NCBI GenBank assembly: GCA_035934015.1
Contig: DASYYH010000006.1
Location: 124,001-188,000 of the forward strand
Direction of reading: 5' to 3'
Source: Candidatus Acidiferrales bacterium
GTDB taxonomy: Bacteria > Acidobacteriota > Terriglobia > Acidiferrales > UBA7541
Length of the DNA: 64,000 nt
A program made the position numbers and the translations under genes. Under the pieces are notes generated by a model. The model did no database searches. It saw only the letters and a program-made list of their open reading frames with translations, and was not told the origin of the DNA. Each line of letters begins with the position of its first letter. Within the stretch, counting starts at the first letter, position 1. This document shows positions 51,112-59,212 of the stretch, one piece after another.

Positions 51112-51699
51112 TCAGGAATTTTTCTTCAGTTCGGCGAGGACCAGCTTGGCGACTTCCTTGAGCGTATCGAAGATGCCTTTTCCTTCGATGGCGACGGCTT
51201 CGATGACAGGCTCGCCTTTTATCTGGAGTTGCTTCGTCAAATCCGCGATGGGCATAGCGTTGGGCAGATCGCGCTTATTGAGCTGAAGCGCGTAGGGAAT
51301 CGTGTCGAAGTTGAGATTGTGATCTTTCAGATGCTCTTTGAGGTTGTCGATTGTTTCCAGATTCGCGTCGAGGCGCTCTTCCTGAGAGTCGGCGACGAAA
51401 ACCACACCATCAGCGCCCTTTAGAATCAAGCGGCGGCTGGCTTCATAGAAGACCTGTCCGGGGACGGTGTAAAGATGGAAGCGCGTGCGGAAGCCACGAA
51501 CGGTGCCTAGATCGAGCGGAAGAAAATCGAAGAACAGAGTGCGATCGGTTTCCGTGGCGAGAGAAACCATTTTTCCTTTTTGACCTGTGCCCGTATGGTC
51601 GTAGATCCACTGCAGATTGGCGGTTTTCCCGCCAAGGCCAGGGCCATAATAGACAAGCTTACAGTTGATTTCCCGAGCGGGAAAATTTATGAACGGCAC
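51112..51699 (-). CDS. mglA: MglA-like small Ras-family GTPase
   Basis: 195 residues. The polarity and gliding GTPase family: P-loop YYGPGLGGKTANLQ, TRFHLYTVPGQVFYEASRRLILKGADGVVFVADSQEE (the switch II TVPGQ is the MglA form) and the guanine motif LQLNKRDLP. In Myxococcus it is inactivated by MglB (Roadblock); no mglB-like gene is adjacent here, so the regulator must be elsewhere, if present. The parS-like site is 176 bp upstream. Confidence 0.92.
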   Translation of the reverse strand: MPFINFPAREINCKLVYYGPGLGGKTANLQWIYDHTGTGQKGKMVSLATETDRTLFFDFLPLDLGTVRGFRTRFHLYTVPGQVFYEASRRLILKGADGVVFVADSQEERLDANLETIDNLKEHLKDHNLNFDTIPYALQLNKRDLPNAMPIADLTKQLQIKGEPVIEAVAIEGKGIFDTLKEVAKLVLAELKKNS

Positions 51700-51874
51700 A
51701 TTTCCCTCAGAATTTTTTTCCCCGCCTACTTATAGCATAGGGAAGTCACGCAGGCCATCTTGCGTCTTAAGCATTGATTCGGAACAGGCAATGAACCCCC
51801 ATTTGCCATCAATTCTACCAATTTCTCTACCAATTTCGGGAGGAAGGGGCGATTTGAGTGTGCCGTATGAGCAA

Positions 51875-51890
51875 TGTTCCACGTGGAAAT
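51875..51890. promoter_or_regulatory. Candidate parS (ParB) site
   Basis: TGTTCCACGTGGAAAT at 51875-51890 matches 14 of 16 positions of the commonly cited ParB consensus TGTTCCACGTGGAACA, with a perfect 12-bp palindromic core TTCCACGTGGAA. It lies in the 276-bp gene-free stretch between divergent mglA and the TPR gene, which otherwise holds only AT-rich DNA and possible promoters. parA, parB and gidA are not in the window. Confidence 0.55.
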
Positions 51891-51975
51891 GGGGAGTGGA
51901 TGTAAACTTTGTAAGAATTGTGATGAAATTAGGTGGGTTGACGGCGGAAAAAGTCACTGCTATTGTATGGTTATC

Positions 51976-52608
51976 ATGGCGAAGACAACCGGCAGGGCGA
52001 AGAGACGCACTACCCGGGCGTCGTCCGCACGCCGGAGTTCCCGCAAGAGTATAAAATCAAAAGACTTACAGCAGAAGCGGCACGCCAGCCCTATTCGCGA
52101 TTCCAACGATCAGGCGACACAGCAGCAGCTTAGGGCTTATGAAGAGGGTCTGAAGCAGTTTCAGCAGCAGAAGTTCATGCGCGCCAAACAGGCTTTGGAG
52201 CGAGTGCTGGAAGGGCCGAACAAAGAACTCGTGGACCGCGCACGCGTCCACCTGCGAATCTCGGAACAGCGCCTGACTCGCATCTCCGAACCCATGCTCA
52301 AGGGAGCCGAGGATCATTACAATCAGGGCATCGCCATGATGAATCTCGCTCGCTGGGATGATGCGCGTGAACATCTGGATCGGGCACGCAAGGCCGCACC
52401 GAAGGCTGATCACATTGTTTATGCCATGGCGGCTCTGGACTGCTTGACCGGCGAAGCGGATTCGTCGATGGAGAATTTGAAAGTTGCGATTCAGTTGCGA
52501 CCGGAAAATCGCTACCGGGCGCGCAACGACGAAGACTTTGCGTTTTTGCAGGAGGATCCGCGCTTCACTGAACTTCTTTATCCCGAGCGCGAAAGCTCAG
52601 GCGGTTAG
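51976..52608 (+). CDS. Cytoplasmic TPR-type protein with basic N-terminal tail
   Basis: 210 residues. The first 45 are Arg/Ser/Lys-rich (TGRAKRRTTRASSARRSSRKS), then tetratricopeptide-like repeats (EEGLKQFQQQKFMRAKQALERVLEG, HYNQGIAMMNLARWDDAREHLDRARKAAP, HIVYAMAALDCLTGEADSSMENLKVAIQL). A basic tail plus TPRs suggests binding nucleic acid or the membrane surface, but it is unassigned. The ATG at 51976 is the third ATG-type start in a longer open frame and is preferred because of the clean domain. Confidence 0.72.
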   Translation: MAKTTGRAKRRTTRASSARRSSRKSIKSKDLQQKRHASPIRDSNDQATQQQLRAYEEGLKQFQQQKFMRAKQALERVLEGPNKELVDRARVHLRISEQRLTRISEPMLKGAEDHYNQGIAMMNLARWDDAREHLDRARKAAPKADHIVYAMAALDCLTGEADSSMENLKVAIQLRPENRYRARNDEDFAFLQEDPRFTELLYPERESSGG

Positions 52609-52623
52609 TTCGATTTTTCTCCA

Positions 52624-53649
52624 TTGCGCAGGCCCACACATAATCGTTCAAAATCCATCCGAATTGTCGCGCTAGGCGGGGGCACGGGGCTTTCGATGCT
52701 GCTGCGCAGCTTGAAGGAATATATCGCCAGTCGACGGCAGAGTGGCGTTCCGCGGCCCATCTCTGACATCGCAGCCATTGTCACGGTGACCGATGATGGA
52801 GGAAGTTCCGGCCGGCTGCGGCGCGAATACTCGATTTTGCCGCCGGGCGACATACGCAATTGCATGGTGGCGCTCTCGCGCGATGAAGCGCTGATGGGAA
52901 AACTCTTTCAGTATCGATTTCCTGCTGGACGTGGTCGCGGCCTGGCCGGTCACAGCTTTGGCAACCTTTTTCTCGCGGCGCTAACCCATGTTACCGGAGA
53001 TTTTCCCGAGGCCGTCCGGTTATCCGCGAAAGTTCTGGCGATTCGGGGGAGGATTTTTCCGTCGACCCGCGCGAACGTCACGCTAGAAGCAGAGCTTGAG
53101 AATGGACAGGTTGTCGCCGGAGAGACGAATATCTCGCGTTCGCAGCGGCGCATTCGCAGAGTGCGATTGGTACCTCAAAATGCGGGTCCGCTGCCGGAAG
53201 CGCTCGAAGCGATTCGGAAGGCGGATCTGATTCTCCTCGGCCCCGGCTCCCTCTATACGAGCCTTATCCCGAACCTGCTGGTACGCGGCGTTGCGCACGC
53301 TATCCGCCGCTCGCGTGCCAAGTGCATTTATATTGCGAATCTGATGACGCAGCCGGGTGAGACGGATGGCTACTCCGTAGCGGACCACGTTCGCGCGATC
53401 TACGAGCATGCGCATGAGCGTTTGTTCGACTACGTTGTCGTGAACCGCGCGCCGGCGGCGTCGAGGATTTTGCACCGCTATGGCGTGCGCGGGGCGAAAC
53501 CGGTCGCAGCATCACTCGAAGAACTGCGGCGTATGGGACTGACTTGCGTTACGGGGGACTTGCTGCAACAGGATGGCGTTGTGCGGCACGATCCCAAGCG
53601 CCTGGCGCAATTACTGCTGCGGCACTTTGTGCAGAGAAGCGCAGCGTAA
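52624..53649 (+). CDS. yvcK: YvcK/CofD-family protein (gluconeogenesis factor)
   Basis: 341 residues. Required for growth on gluconeogenic carbon sources in Bacillus; related to the 2-phospholactate transferase CofD. Motifs: RIVALGGGTGLSMLLRSLKEY, VTVTDDGGSSGRLRREY, LPPGDIRNCMVALS, SFGNLFLAALTHVTGDFPEAV, and LGPGSLYTSLIPNLLVRGV. These include the DDGGS/GxLR signature. The TTG at 52624 lies 16 bp after the TPR gene's stop; no ATG precedes the first motif closely, so the start is uncertain. uvrC and the whiA-type partners often found beside yvcK are absent. Confidence 0.92.
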   Translation: MRRPTHNRSKSIRIVALGGGTGLSMLLRSLKEYIASRRQSGVPRPISDIAAIVTVTDDGGSSGRLRREYSILPPGDIRNCMVALSRDEALMGKLFQYRFPAGRGRGLAGHSFGNLFLAALTHVTGDFPEAVRLSAKVLAIRGRIFPSTRANVTLEAELENGQVVAGETNISRSQRRIRRVRLVPQNAGPLPEALEAIRKADLILLGPGSLYTSLIPNLLVRGVAHAIRRSRAKCIYIANLMTQPGETDGYSVADHVRAIYEHAHERLFDYVVVNRAPAASRILHRYGVRGAKPVAASLEELRRMGLTCVTGDLLQQDGVVRHDPKRLAQLLLRHFVQRSAA

Positions 53650-53733
53650 TTTGGAAATTTCGGTTCGACTCACGCCCAATTTTCCGTTTTGCAGAGCCGC
53701 TTTCCTGTGTATATCTCCTGGGCACGCGCTGCC

Positions 53734-53763
53734 TTGCATGGCAAGGGCACAGCTTCGTATACT
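53734..53763 (+). promoter_or_regulatory. Sigma70-like promoter of the glutamate dehydrogenase gene
   Basis: TTGCAT (53734-53739) and TATACT (53758-53763) with an 18-bp spacer lie 116 bp before the ATG at 53879. GAGGAGAG near 53862 serves as the ribosome site. It is the best -35/-10 pair in the 229-bp gap after yvcK. Confidence 0.5.
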
Positions 53764-53878
53764 GGCCGACGCTGCCCTGGCAGCCCCGGAGCCGGCCTAA
53801 GCGCAACCAAAGAGTTTCCGCCGCACGGAACCGCCAGCGTCATCATCCAAATTTCATTTTGTCGAGGAGAGCGTTTGC

Positions 53879-55150
53879 ATGGCCACAATGTCGATGGAGC
53901 ACGAACTGAATCCCTACGAGGCCGCGGAAGCACGCTTCGAAGAAGCGGCCAATAAGCTTGGATTGGCGCAAGACCTTTATCGTTATCTGAAATTCCCGAA
54001 CAAAGAAATCACCGTCTACATTCCCGTGAAGATGGACGATGGACGGCTGGAAGTTTTCACCGGCTATCGCGTGCAACATTCGCTGGTGCGCGGACCGGGC
54101 AAAGGCGGCATTCGCTATGCACCAAACGTCACCATCGATGAAGTGCGCGCGCTGGCATCTTGGATGACGTGGAAGTGCGCGGTGGTCGACATCCCATTTG
54201 GCGGAGCCAAAGGCGGAATCATTTGCGATCCGGAGAAGATGTCACAGCGCGAATTGGAGGGGCTGACGCGCCGCTACACGGCGGAACTTTCGGATTGGTT
54301 CGGGCCGGAGCGCGATGTTCCTGCGCCGGACGTAAATACCAATGCGCAGATCATGGCCTGGGTGATGGATACGTACTCGATGCACGTGAGGCATACGGTG
54401 ACGGCCGTTGTCACAGGAAAACCGCTCGAGCTTGGCGGTTCGCTGGGGCGTCCGGAGGCAACCGGCCGCGGCGTCATGATGGTCTGCGACAAGGCGACCA
54501 CGAAGCTTGGGATGAGTAAACGCGATTGTCGCGTGGTGATTCAGGGCTTCGGCAACGTCGGCTCCATGGGCGCGAAGCTCATGCACGAAGCGGGATACAA
54601 GATTGTCGGGCTTGCGGACGTGCATGGCGGACTCTACAACGAGAAGGGGCTTGACGTGCCCAAAATAGTTGACTGGGTTTATACGCAGCGCAAATCGCTG
54701 CAGGATTTTCCGGGTGGCGGCCAGAAAATGTCTTCGACCGATATTCTGTATCAGCCTTGTGAAATTCTTGTGCCGGCGGCAGTGGAAAATCAGATCACGA
54801 GCCAGAACGCCAGCCGGATTCAAACGAAGATCCTCTGTGAAGGCGCGAACGGCCCGACAACCGTTCCGGCGGATGAGATTCTCGGGAAGAAAGGCGTGTT
54901 CATTATTCCGGATATTCTGGCGAATGCTGGCGGCGTCACGGTCAGCTACTTCGAATGGGTACAAGACCGGCAGGGATTCTTCTGGCGGGAGCGCGAAGTG
55001 AATGAAAGGCTGCAGGACGTGATGGATCGGAGCTTCGACGATGTGGTGCGTTACTCGGAGAAGCATCACGTGAACAATCGCATCGCCGCCTATATGCTGG
55101 CGATCGACCGCGTGGCCATCGCCCTGACACACCGCGGAATTTACGCTTAA
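53879..55150 (+). CDS. gdhA: Glutamate dehydrogenase (Glu/Leu/Phe/Val type)
   Basis: 423 residues. Interconverts glutamate and 2-oxoglutarate plus ammonium with NAD(P)H. Motifs: [22 protein letters not shown] (substrate-binding Lys), [18 protein letters not shown] (catalytic region), [11 protein letters not shown] and the dinucleotide fold [21 protein letters not shown]. The central length and C-terminus ([22 protein letters not shown]) are normal. The coenzyme preference cannot be fixed from sequence. It is transcribed alone. Confidence 0.95.
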   Translation: MATMSMEHELNPYEAAEARFEEAANKLGLAQDLYRYLKFPNKEITVYIPVKMDDGRLEVFTGYRVQHSLVRGPGKGGIRYAPNVTIDEVRALASWMTWKCAVVDIPFGGAKGGIICDPEKMSQRELEGLTRRYTAELSDWFGPERDVPAPDVNTNAQIMAWVMDTYSMHVRHTVTAVVTGKPLELGGSLGRPEATGRGVMMVCDKATTKLGMSKRDCRVVIQGFGNVGSMGAKLMHEAGYKIVGLADVHGGLYNEKGLDVPKIVDWVYTQRKSLQDFPGGGQKMSSTDILYQPCEILVPAAVENQITSQNASRIQTKILCEGANGPTTVPADEILGKKGVFIIPDILANAGGVTVSYFEWVQDRQGFFWREREVNERLQDVMDRSFDDVVRYSEKHHVNNRIAAYMLAIDRVAIALTHRGIYA

Positions 55151-55241
55151 TACACGATTTTACTGGACAAGCGAGATAGAATAGCGGCGGTCGCGCGGGG
55201 TGGGCCGCGCGGCGAAGAAGCTGTCGAGGGTCATCCTGGGC

Positions 55242-56036
55242 ATGACTTCTGAATCTATCTCGCATGGGGCGCTGAAAAGCGAAGCGGAACACCGGCGCGA
55301 TATTTGCGCGACGGGCCGATGGCTGTATCAACGCGGATTTGTCGCCGCGACGGACGGCAACGTTTCGCTCCGGCTTGATCCCAGCCGAGTTCTTACTTCG
55401 CCGACCGGCGTTTGCAAAGGGATGCTTTCGCCGGAGGATCTCGTTATCACGGACTTCGCTGGCAATAAACTTTCTGGTGGCCGCAATCCCTCCTCCGAAT
55501 TGGCAATGCATCTCCTAATTTACCGGTTACGCCCGGACGTGAACGCAGTCTGCCACGCGCATCCGCCGACCGCGACGGGATACGCTGCTGCGGGCATTCC
55601 GCTGAATAAGGCGCTGCTCAGCGAGGCGATTTTGGGGCTTGGTTCCGTGCCGCTCGCACAATATGGGACTCCCGGAACGCCCGAGCTTGCCGATTCGATT
55701 GAGCCATTTGTGCAATCGCACGATGCAATCCTGATGGCGAATCACGGCGTTGTGACTTACGGGCCAGACCTGCTCACGGCTTACTATCGCATGGAGACCG
55801 TCGAGCATTTTGCGCGCGTCTCCCTGGTGACGGAGTTGCTGCACAAACAGGCTCTGTTGTCGCGCGAGGACGTCGACAAGCTGCTTGCTGCGCGCGCTCG
55901 CTATGGGCTGGAGTCCGCTTCTGCAGGATGTCCTGTGACCGCCGATTCAGCGGAGCCCGATCGCGTGACCCTGACGCGGCGCGAGCTGGAAGCGCTGGTG
56001 GAAGAAGCCGTGCGCAACGATCGCGCCCGCCACTAG
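55242..56036 (+). CDS. Class II aldolase/adducin-family protein
   Basis: 264 residues. Zinc-dependent aldolase fold: AATDGNVSLRLDPSRVLTSPTGVCKG, the sugar-phosphate loop ISSE-like PSSELAMHLLIYR, the metal ligands HAHPPTATGY (two His) and ANHGVVTYG (third His). L-fuculose-1-phosphate or L-ribulose-5-phosphate type enzymes are the closest; substrate unknown. A C-terminal extension with LTRRELEALVEEAV forms an amphipathic helix. The ATG at 55242 or a GTG at 55200 may start it. It is followed by ruvA after 120 bp but is not obviously linked. Confidence 0.85.
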   Translation: MTSESISHGALKSEAEHRRDICATGRWLYQRGFVAATDGNVSLRLDPSRVLTSPTGVCKGMLSPEDLVITDFAGNKLSGGRNPSSELAMHLLIYRLRPDVNAVCHAHPPTATGYAAAGIPLNKALLSEAILGLGSVPLAQYGTPGTPELADSIEPFVQSHDAILMANHGVVTYGPDLLTAYYRMETVEHFARVSLVTELLHKQALLSREDVDKLLAARARYGLESASAGCPVTADSAEPDRVTLTRRELEALVEEAVRNDRARH

Positions 56037-56156
56037 ACTTCAATCCACCCTCGCCAATACTCGCCCGATGCATGCTGAATCCGGAATTTCCGAAGGCGAG
56101 GCGCGGGTTCGCGACTGCGTTGACACTCCCGCGGCGCTAATCAATAATCGCTGAAG

Positions 56157-56783
56157 ATGATCGGACAACTTCGCGGCGCGCTCGTGGACAAGCGGCCGAA
56201 TCAGGTGATTGTGGACGCCGGTGGCGTGGGCTACCAGGTGCAAATCCCGCTTTCGACGTTTGCAGGGCTCGGCGCGCTGCACGCCGAAGTCACGCTGCTG
56301 ATTCACACGCATCTGCGCGAAGACCAGATCGCGCTGTATGGTTTCTTGACTGCACGCGAAAAGCAGCTTTTCGAGATGTTGATTTCGGCATCAGGCGTCG
56401 GGCCCAGCCTGGCGTTGAAAATTCTGTCGGGCATGGGATTGGATGATTTGGTACCGGCGATTCGCAAGGGCGACGTCGTGCGCTTGAAACAGATTCCCGG
56501 CGTCGGGCAAAAGACGGCGGAGCGGATCATCCTCGAACTTCGCGACAAGCTCGCTGCGGTGGAAGTCACGGAGACTGGCAAACCTGCGACGCGCTCGCAA
56601 GTGGAATCCGATGTGGCATCGGCGCTTGTGAATTTGGGATATGACGAGCGCTCCGTCGAGAAGATTCTGGAGCATGTGCGGGGAAGCGCGACCACGACTT
56701 TTGATGCGCTTCTTCGCGCCGCATTGCAGAAGCTTGGCAGCGCGGCAATCGAAAAGGGCGCACGCGCGGCGCGCGGCGATTAG
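56157..56783 (+). CDS. ruvA: Holliday junction branch migration protein RuvA
   Basis: 208 residues. N-terminal OB fold (MIGQLRGALVDKRPNQVIVDAGGVGYQVQIPLSTF), tandem helix-hairpin-helix motifs (LISASGVGPSLALKILSGM and IPGVGQKTAERIILELRDKL), then domain III (DVASALVNLGYDERSVEKIL) that contacts RuvB. The ATG at 56157 is the family start. The stop precedes the ruvB start by 46 bp. Confidence 0.97.
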   Translation: MIGQLRGALVDKRPNQVIVDAGGVGYQVQIPLSTFAGLGALHAEVTLLIHTHLREDQIALYGFLTAREKQLFEMLISASGVGPSLALKILSGMGLDDLVPAIRKGDVVRLKQIPGVGQKTAERIILELRDKLAAVEVTETGKPATRSQVESDVASALVNLGYDERSVEKILEHVRGSATTTFDALLRAALQKLGSAAIEKGARAARGD

Positions 56784-56829
56784 TAGTTCTGGCAAAGTTT
56801 TTCAAAGGGCTGGTTCATTGAATCAAAAC

Positions 56830-57855
56830 ATGGCGGAATCAAAACACCGCGTAGTCTCCGGGCAAGCGTTTGATGAAGACGCGCGTCTTGATGCGAGCGT
56901 CCGTCCGAAGCGATTCGACGATTTCGTCGGCCAGTCGCGAATCAAGGAAAATCTGAAAATCGCGGTCGAAGCCGCGCGCAGCCGGGGCGAAGCGCTCGAC
57001 CATGTTCTGCTGTATGGGCCGCCTGGACTCGGCAAGACAACACTCGCGCAAATTCTCGCCAACGAAATGGGCGTTGGCATCAAGATCAGTTCTGGTCCGT
57101 TGCTCGAGCGCAAAGGCGACATGACGGCGGTGCTGACGGCTATGGCCCCTCGCGAACTTTTCTTTCTGGACGAAATTCATCGTCTAATGCCGGCGCTGGA
57201 GGAAATACTTTACCCGGCGATGGAAGATTTCCGGATTGACTTGATCATCGGCCAGGGCGCGGGGGCGCGGATCCATCCGTATCAGCTTCAAAAGTTCACG
57301 CTCGTGGGCGCCACGACGCGCGCGGGACTAATCATGGCCCCGATGCGTTCGCGGTTTGGAATTGTTCACCGACTCGATTTCTATACGCCGGCGGATTTGC
57401 TTGAAATCATTGTACGGTCGGCGGGAATTCTGGGAATTGGCATGGACGATGCCGGCGCGCAAGAGATCGCGCGGCGCAGCCGCGGGACGCCGAGGGTGGC
57501 CAATCGTCTCTTGCGCCGCGTGCGCGATTTTGCGGAAGTTCGCGCCGGAGGAAAAATTACGCTGTCTGTGGCCAAAGAAGCGCTGCAGATGCTGGGGGTG
57601 GACGACCATGGCCTCGATGAAATTGATCGCAATCTGCTGCTGGCGATCATTCAGAAGTACGGCGGAGGTCCAGTGGGATTGAACACGCTGGCCGCGTCGC
57701 TGAGCGAAGAGGAAGATGCCATCGAAGAGATTTACGAGCCGTACCTGATGCAACTTGGATTGCTGGACCGCACGCAACGCGGACGCGTGGCCACTGCGCT
57801 GGCGTACAAACATTTCGGCATGGACGAGCCGCGCAGGCAGCCGCAGCTTTTCTAA
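56830..57855 (+). CDS. ruvB: Holliday junction helicase RuvB
   Basis: 341 residues. AAA+ motor of the RuvAB complex. Visible: RPKRFDDFVGQSRIKENLKIAVEAARSRGE, Walker A YGPPGLGKTTLAQILANEMG, Walker B LFFLDEIHRL, sensor region LVGATTRAGLIMAPMRSRFGIVHRLDFYT and the winged-helix end (DRTQRGRVATALAYKHFG). The ATG at 56830 is preferred to a TTG at 56818. The stop overlaps folK (TAATG). Confidence 0.97.
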   Translation: MAESKHRVVSGQAFDEDARLDASVRPKRFDDFVGQSRIKENLKIAVEAARSRGEALDHVLLYGPPGLGKTTLAQILANEMGVGIKISSGPLLERKGDMTAVLTAMAPRELFFLDEIHRLMPALEEILYPAMEDFRIDLIIGQGAGARIHPYQLQKFTLVGATTRAGLIMAPMRSRFGIVHRLDFYTPADLLEIIVRSAGILGIGMDDAGAQEIARRSRGTPRVANRLLRRVRDFAEVRAGGKITLSVAKEALQMLGVDDHGLDEIDRNLLLAIIQKYGGGPVGLNTLAASLSEEEDAIEEIYEPYLMQLGLLDRTQRGRVATALAYKHFGMDEPRRQPQLF

Positions 57856-58385
57856 TGCGGAAATTCGCCCGAAACATGAAGACCGTATATCTTTCACTGG
57901 GATCGAATCTCGGAGATCGCGAAGAGAGACTTGCCGAGGCCGTCAGCGGCCTCGAACGACGCGGCATTCGCGTTGTGCGGCGCTCATCGATTTATTCGAC
58001 CGAACCTGTCGATGTGGAAACGCAGGGCTGGTTTCTGAATTGCGTCGTCGAAGGCGAAACGGACCTGATGCCACGTCAACTTCTGAGCGTGATGCGCGAG
58101 ATTGAGAATGAAATTGGCCGCAAGCGTCTGGTGCACAGAGGCCCGCGCGCGATTGACATAGATCTCCTGCTTTTTGGCTCGAGCATTATCCACGCAAAGG
58201 ATTTGGAAGTGCCCCACCCACGCATGGCGCAACGCCGATTTGTGCTTGCGCCGCTGGCGGAACTCGCGCCTGCGGTTCGGCATCCGGTCGAGAACAAAAC
58301 GATCGCTGAATTACTTGCGGAAACGGCAGATCACGGCGCAGCTCACCGTTGCAAGGCGGGCGAGCTGGGCGAGAAGGGAAGATAG
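57855..58385 (+). CDS. folK: 2-amino-4-hydroxy-6-hydroxymethyldihydropteridine diphosphokinase
   Basis: 176 residues. Transfers diphosphate to the pterin in folate synthesis. LSLGSNLGDREERLAEAV starts the fold, then STEPVDVETQGWFLN, RGPRAIDIDLLLFG (the two acidic ligands) and VPHPRMAQRRFVLAPLAELAP. The ATG at 57855 overlaps the ruvB stop; an ATG at 57888 (MKTVYLSLG) also works. The charged tail after residue 150 is variable. Other folate genes are not adjacent. Confidence 0.93.
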   Translation: MRKFARNMKTVYLSLGSNLGDREERLAEAVSGLERRGIRVVRRSSIYSTEPVDVETQGWFLNCVVEGETDLMPRQLLSVMREIENEIGRKRLVHRGPRAIDIDLLLFGSSIIHAKDLEVPHPRMAQRRFVLAPLAELAPAVRHPVENKTIAELLAETADHGAAHRCKAGELGEKGR

Positions 58386-58403
58386 CGCACCGCGCGCGAT
58401 GCG

Positions 58404-59018
58404 TTAAAGAAGGTCCCGGCTCTTTGCTTCTTCCTGACGTTTCTTGCGGTCTTCCTCTTCCTGCCTTTCGAATTCGGCGATCTCTTCTTCGGTCATCATG
58501 TAGTCTTCACGAGAAGCAAACATCTTGCCGCTACGCCGGTCGTGACCGCTGCGTTTTTGCTTGCGCTCTTTCAGTGCTATGGACTTTACATCCCGCGCGG
58601 GCTGAGGAATCGCCTGCGCGTCCACAAGCAAGTCGCTGACTTTCTCCAGGAAATCATGAAGGTGAAACGGCTTGATCGCGTAGGGGAGGTGTTCGCGGTC
58701 CAGGATTCGATGCGCCCATCGGGCCGTCGCCGTGGGTACCAGGAATAGAGCGCGCAGCGGCTTGGCATTTGGTTCTGTGTCGGCATCGGCTCGCGCGAGT
58801 TCCTTGAGCATGGCGAACAGTGGACTGTCGGCGTCCACGAGGGCGATGTTCGCGATCACCAGCGTCCAGTGGCGGTGAGCTAATTCCGCCATTGCTTCTC
58901 GCGGGTCAGGCACGCCGCGAGAGAACCATCCCTCGGCGTCGAACATCTGCTGCAGGGCATCCTGCGTCACGCCGTCATCGTCGACAATAAGAATATTGAT
59001 ATCGCTCGGACTTCGCAT
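58404..59018 (-). CDS. Response-regulator-like protein with degenerate receiver domain
   Basis: 204 residues from the ATG at 59018; an open extension to 59243 overlaps the promoter region of the radical SAM gene. The receiver fold is NILIVDDDGVTQDALQQMF (acidic cluster at 13-15), then WTLVIANIALVDADSP, where the position of the phospho-acceptor is Asn57, and ALFLVPT, PYAIKPFHLHDFLE (conserved Lys). The remainder is a charged, coiled tail (KERKQKRSGHDRRSGK, EEEIAEFERQEEEDRKKRQEE). No DNA-binding domain. It cannot be phosphorylated in the usual way, so it is probably a protein-interaction module. Alternatives: phosphorylation at Asp62 or Asp64. Confidence 0.82.
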   Translation of the reverse strand: MRSPSDINILIVDDDGVTQDALQQMFDAEGWFSRGVPDPREAMAELAHRHWTLVIANIALVDADSPLFAMLKELARADADTEPNAKPLRALFLVPTATARWAHRILDREHLPYAIKPFHLHDFLEKVSDLLVDAQAIPQPARDVKSIALKERKQKRSGHDRRSGKMFASREDYMMTEEEIAEFERQEEEDRKKRQEEAKSRDLL

Positions 59019-59123
59019 TCCGCCGCCTTCGGAGGAAGTATAACTTCTCAAAAATCGATTGCATTTCGCTGCGACGGGGGTGTTTCCAAGGCAGACGCTG
59101 GCCGGAGGGTCAGTACGTCTAAG

Positions 59124-59178
59124 GCGAATAAAAAGCGAATTATTTCTCTTGACAAAGCGAAGAAAAAGCGAATATAGT
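59124..59178 (+). promoter_or_regulatory. Sigma70 promoter with paired GCGAA-N6-GCGAA operators
   Basis: A perfect -35 TTGACA (59149-59154), an 18-bp spacer and a good -10 TATAGT (59173-59178). GCGAA occurs at 59124, 59135, 59157 and 59168: two pairs, each GCGAA-N6-GCGAA (11 bp apart), the pairs being 33 bp apart, that is, three helical turns. The second pair lies inside the -35/-10 spacer, so a bound protein would block polymerase. The regulator is unknown. The predicted start of transcription is near 59185. Confidence 0.7.
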
Positions 59179-59212
59179 TGCCGCATTCCATTCGGCGAGG
59201 CATTCGTTACCG

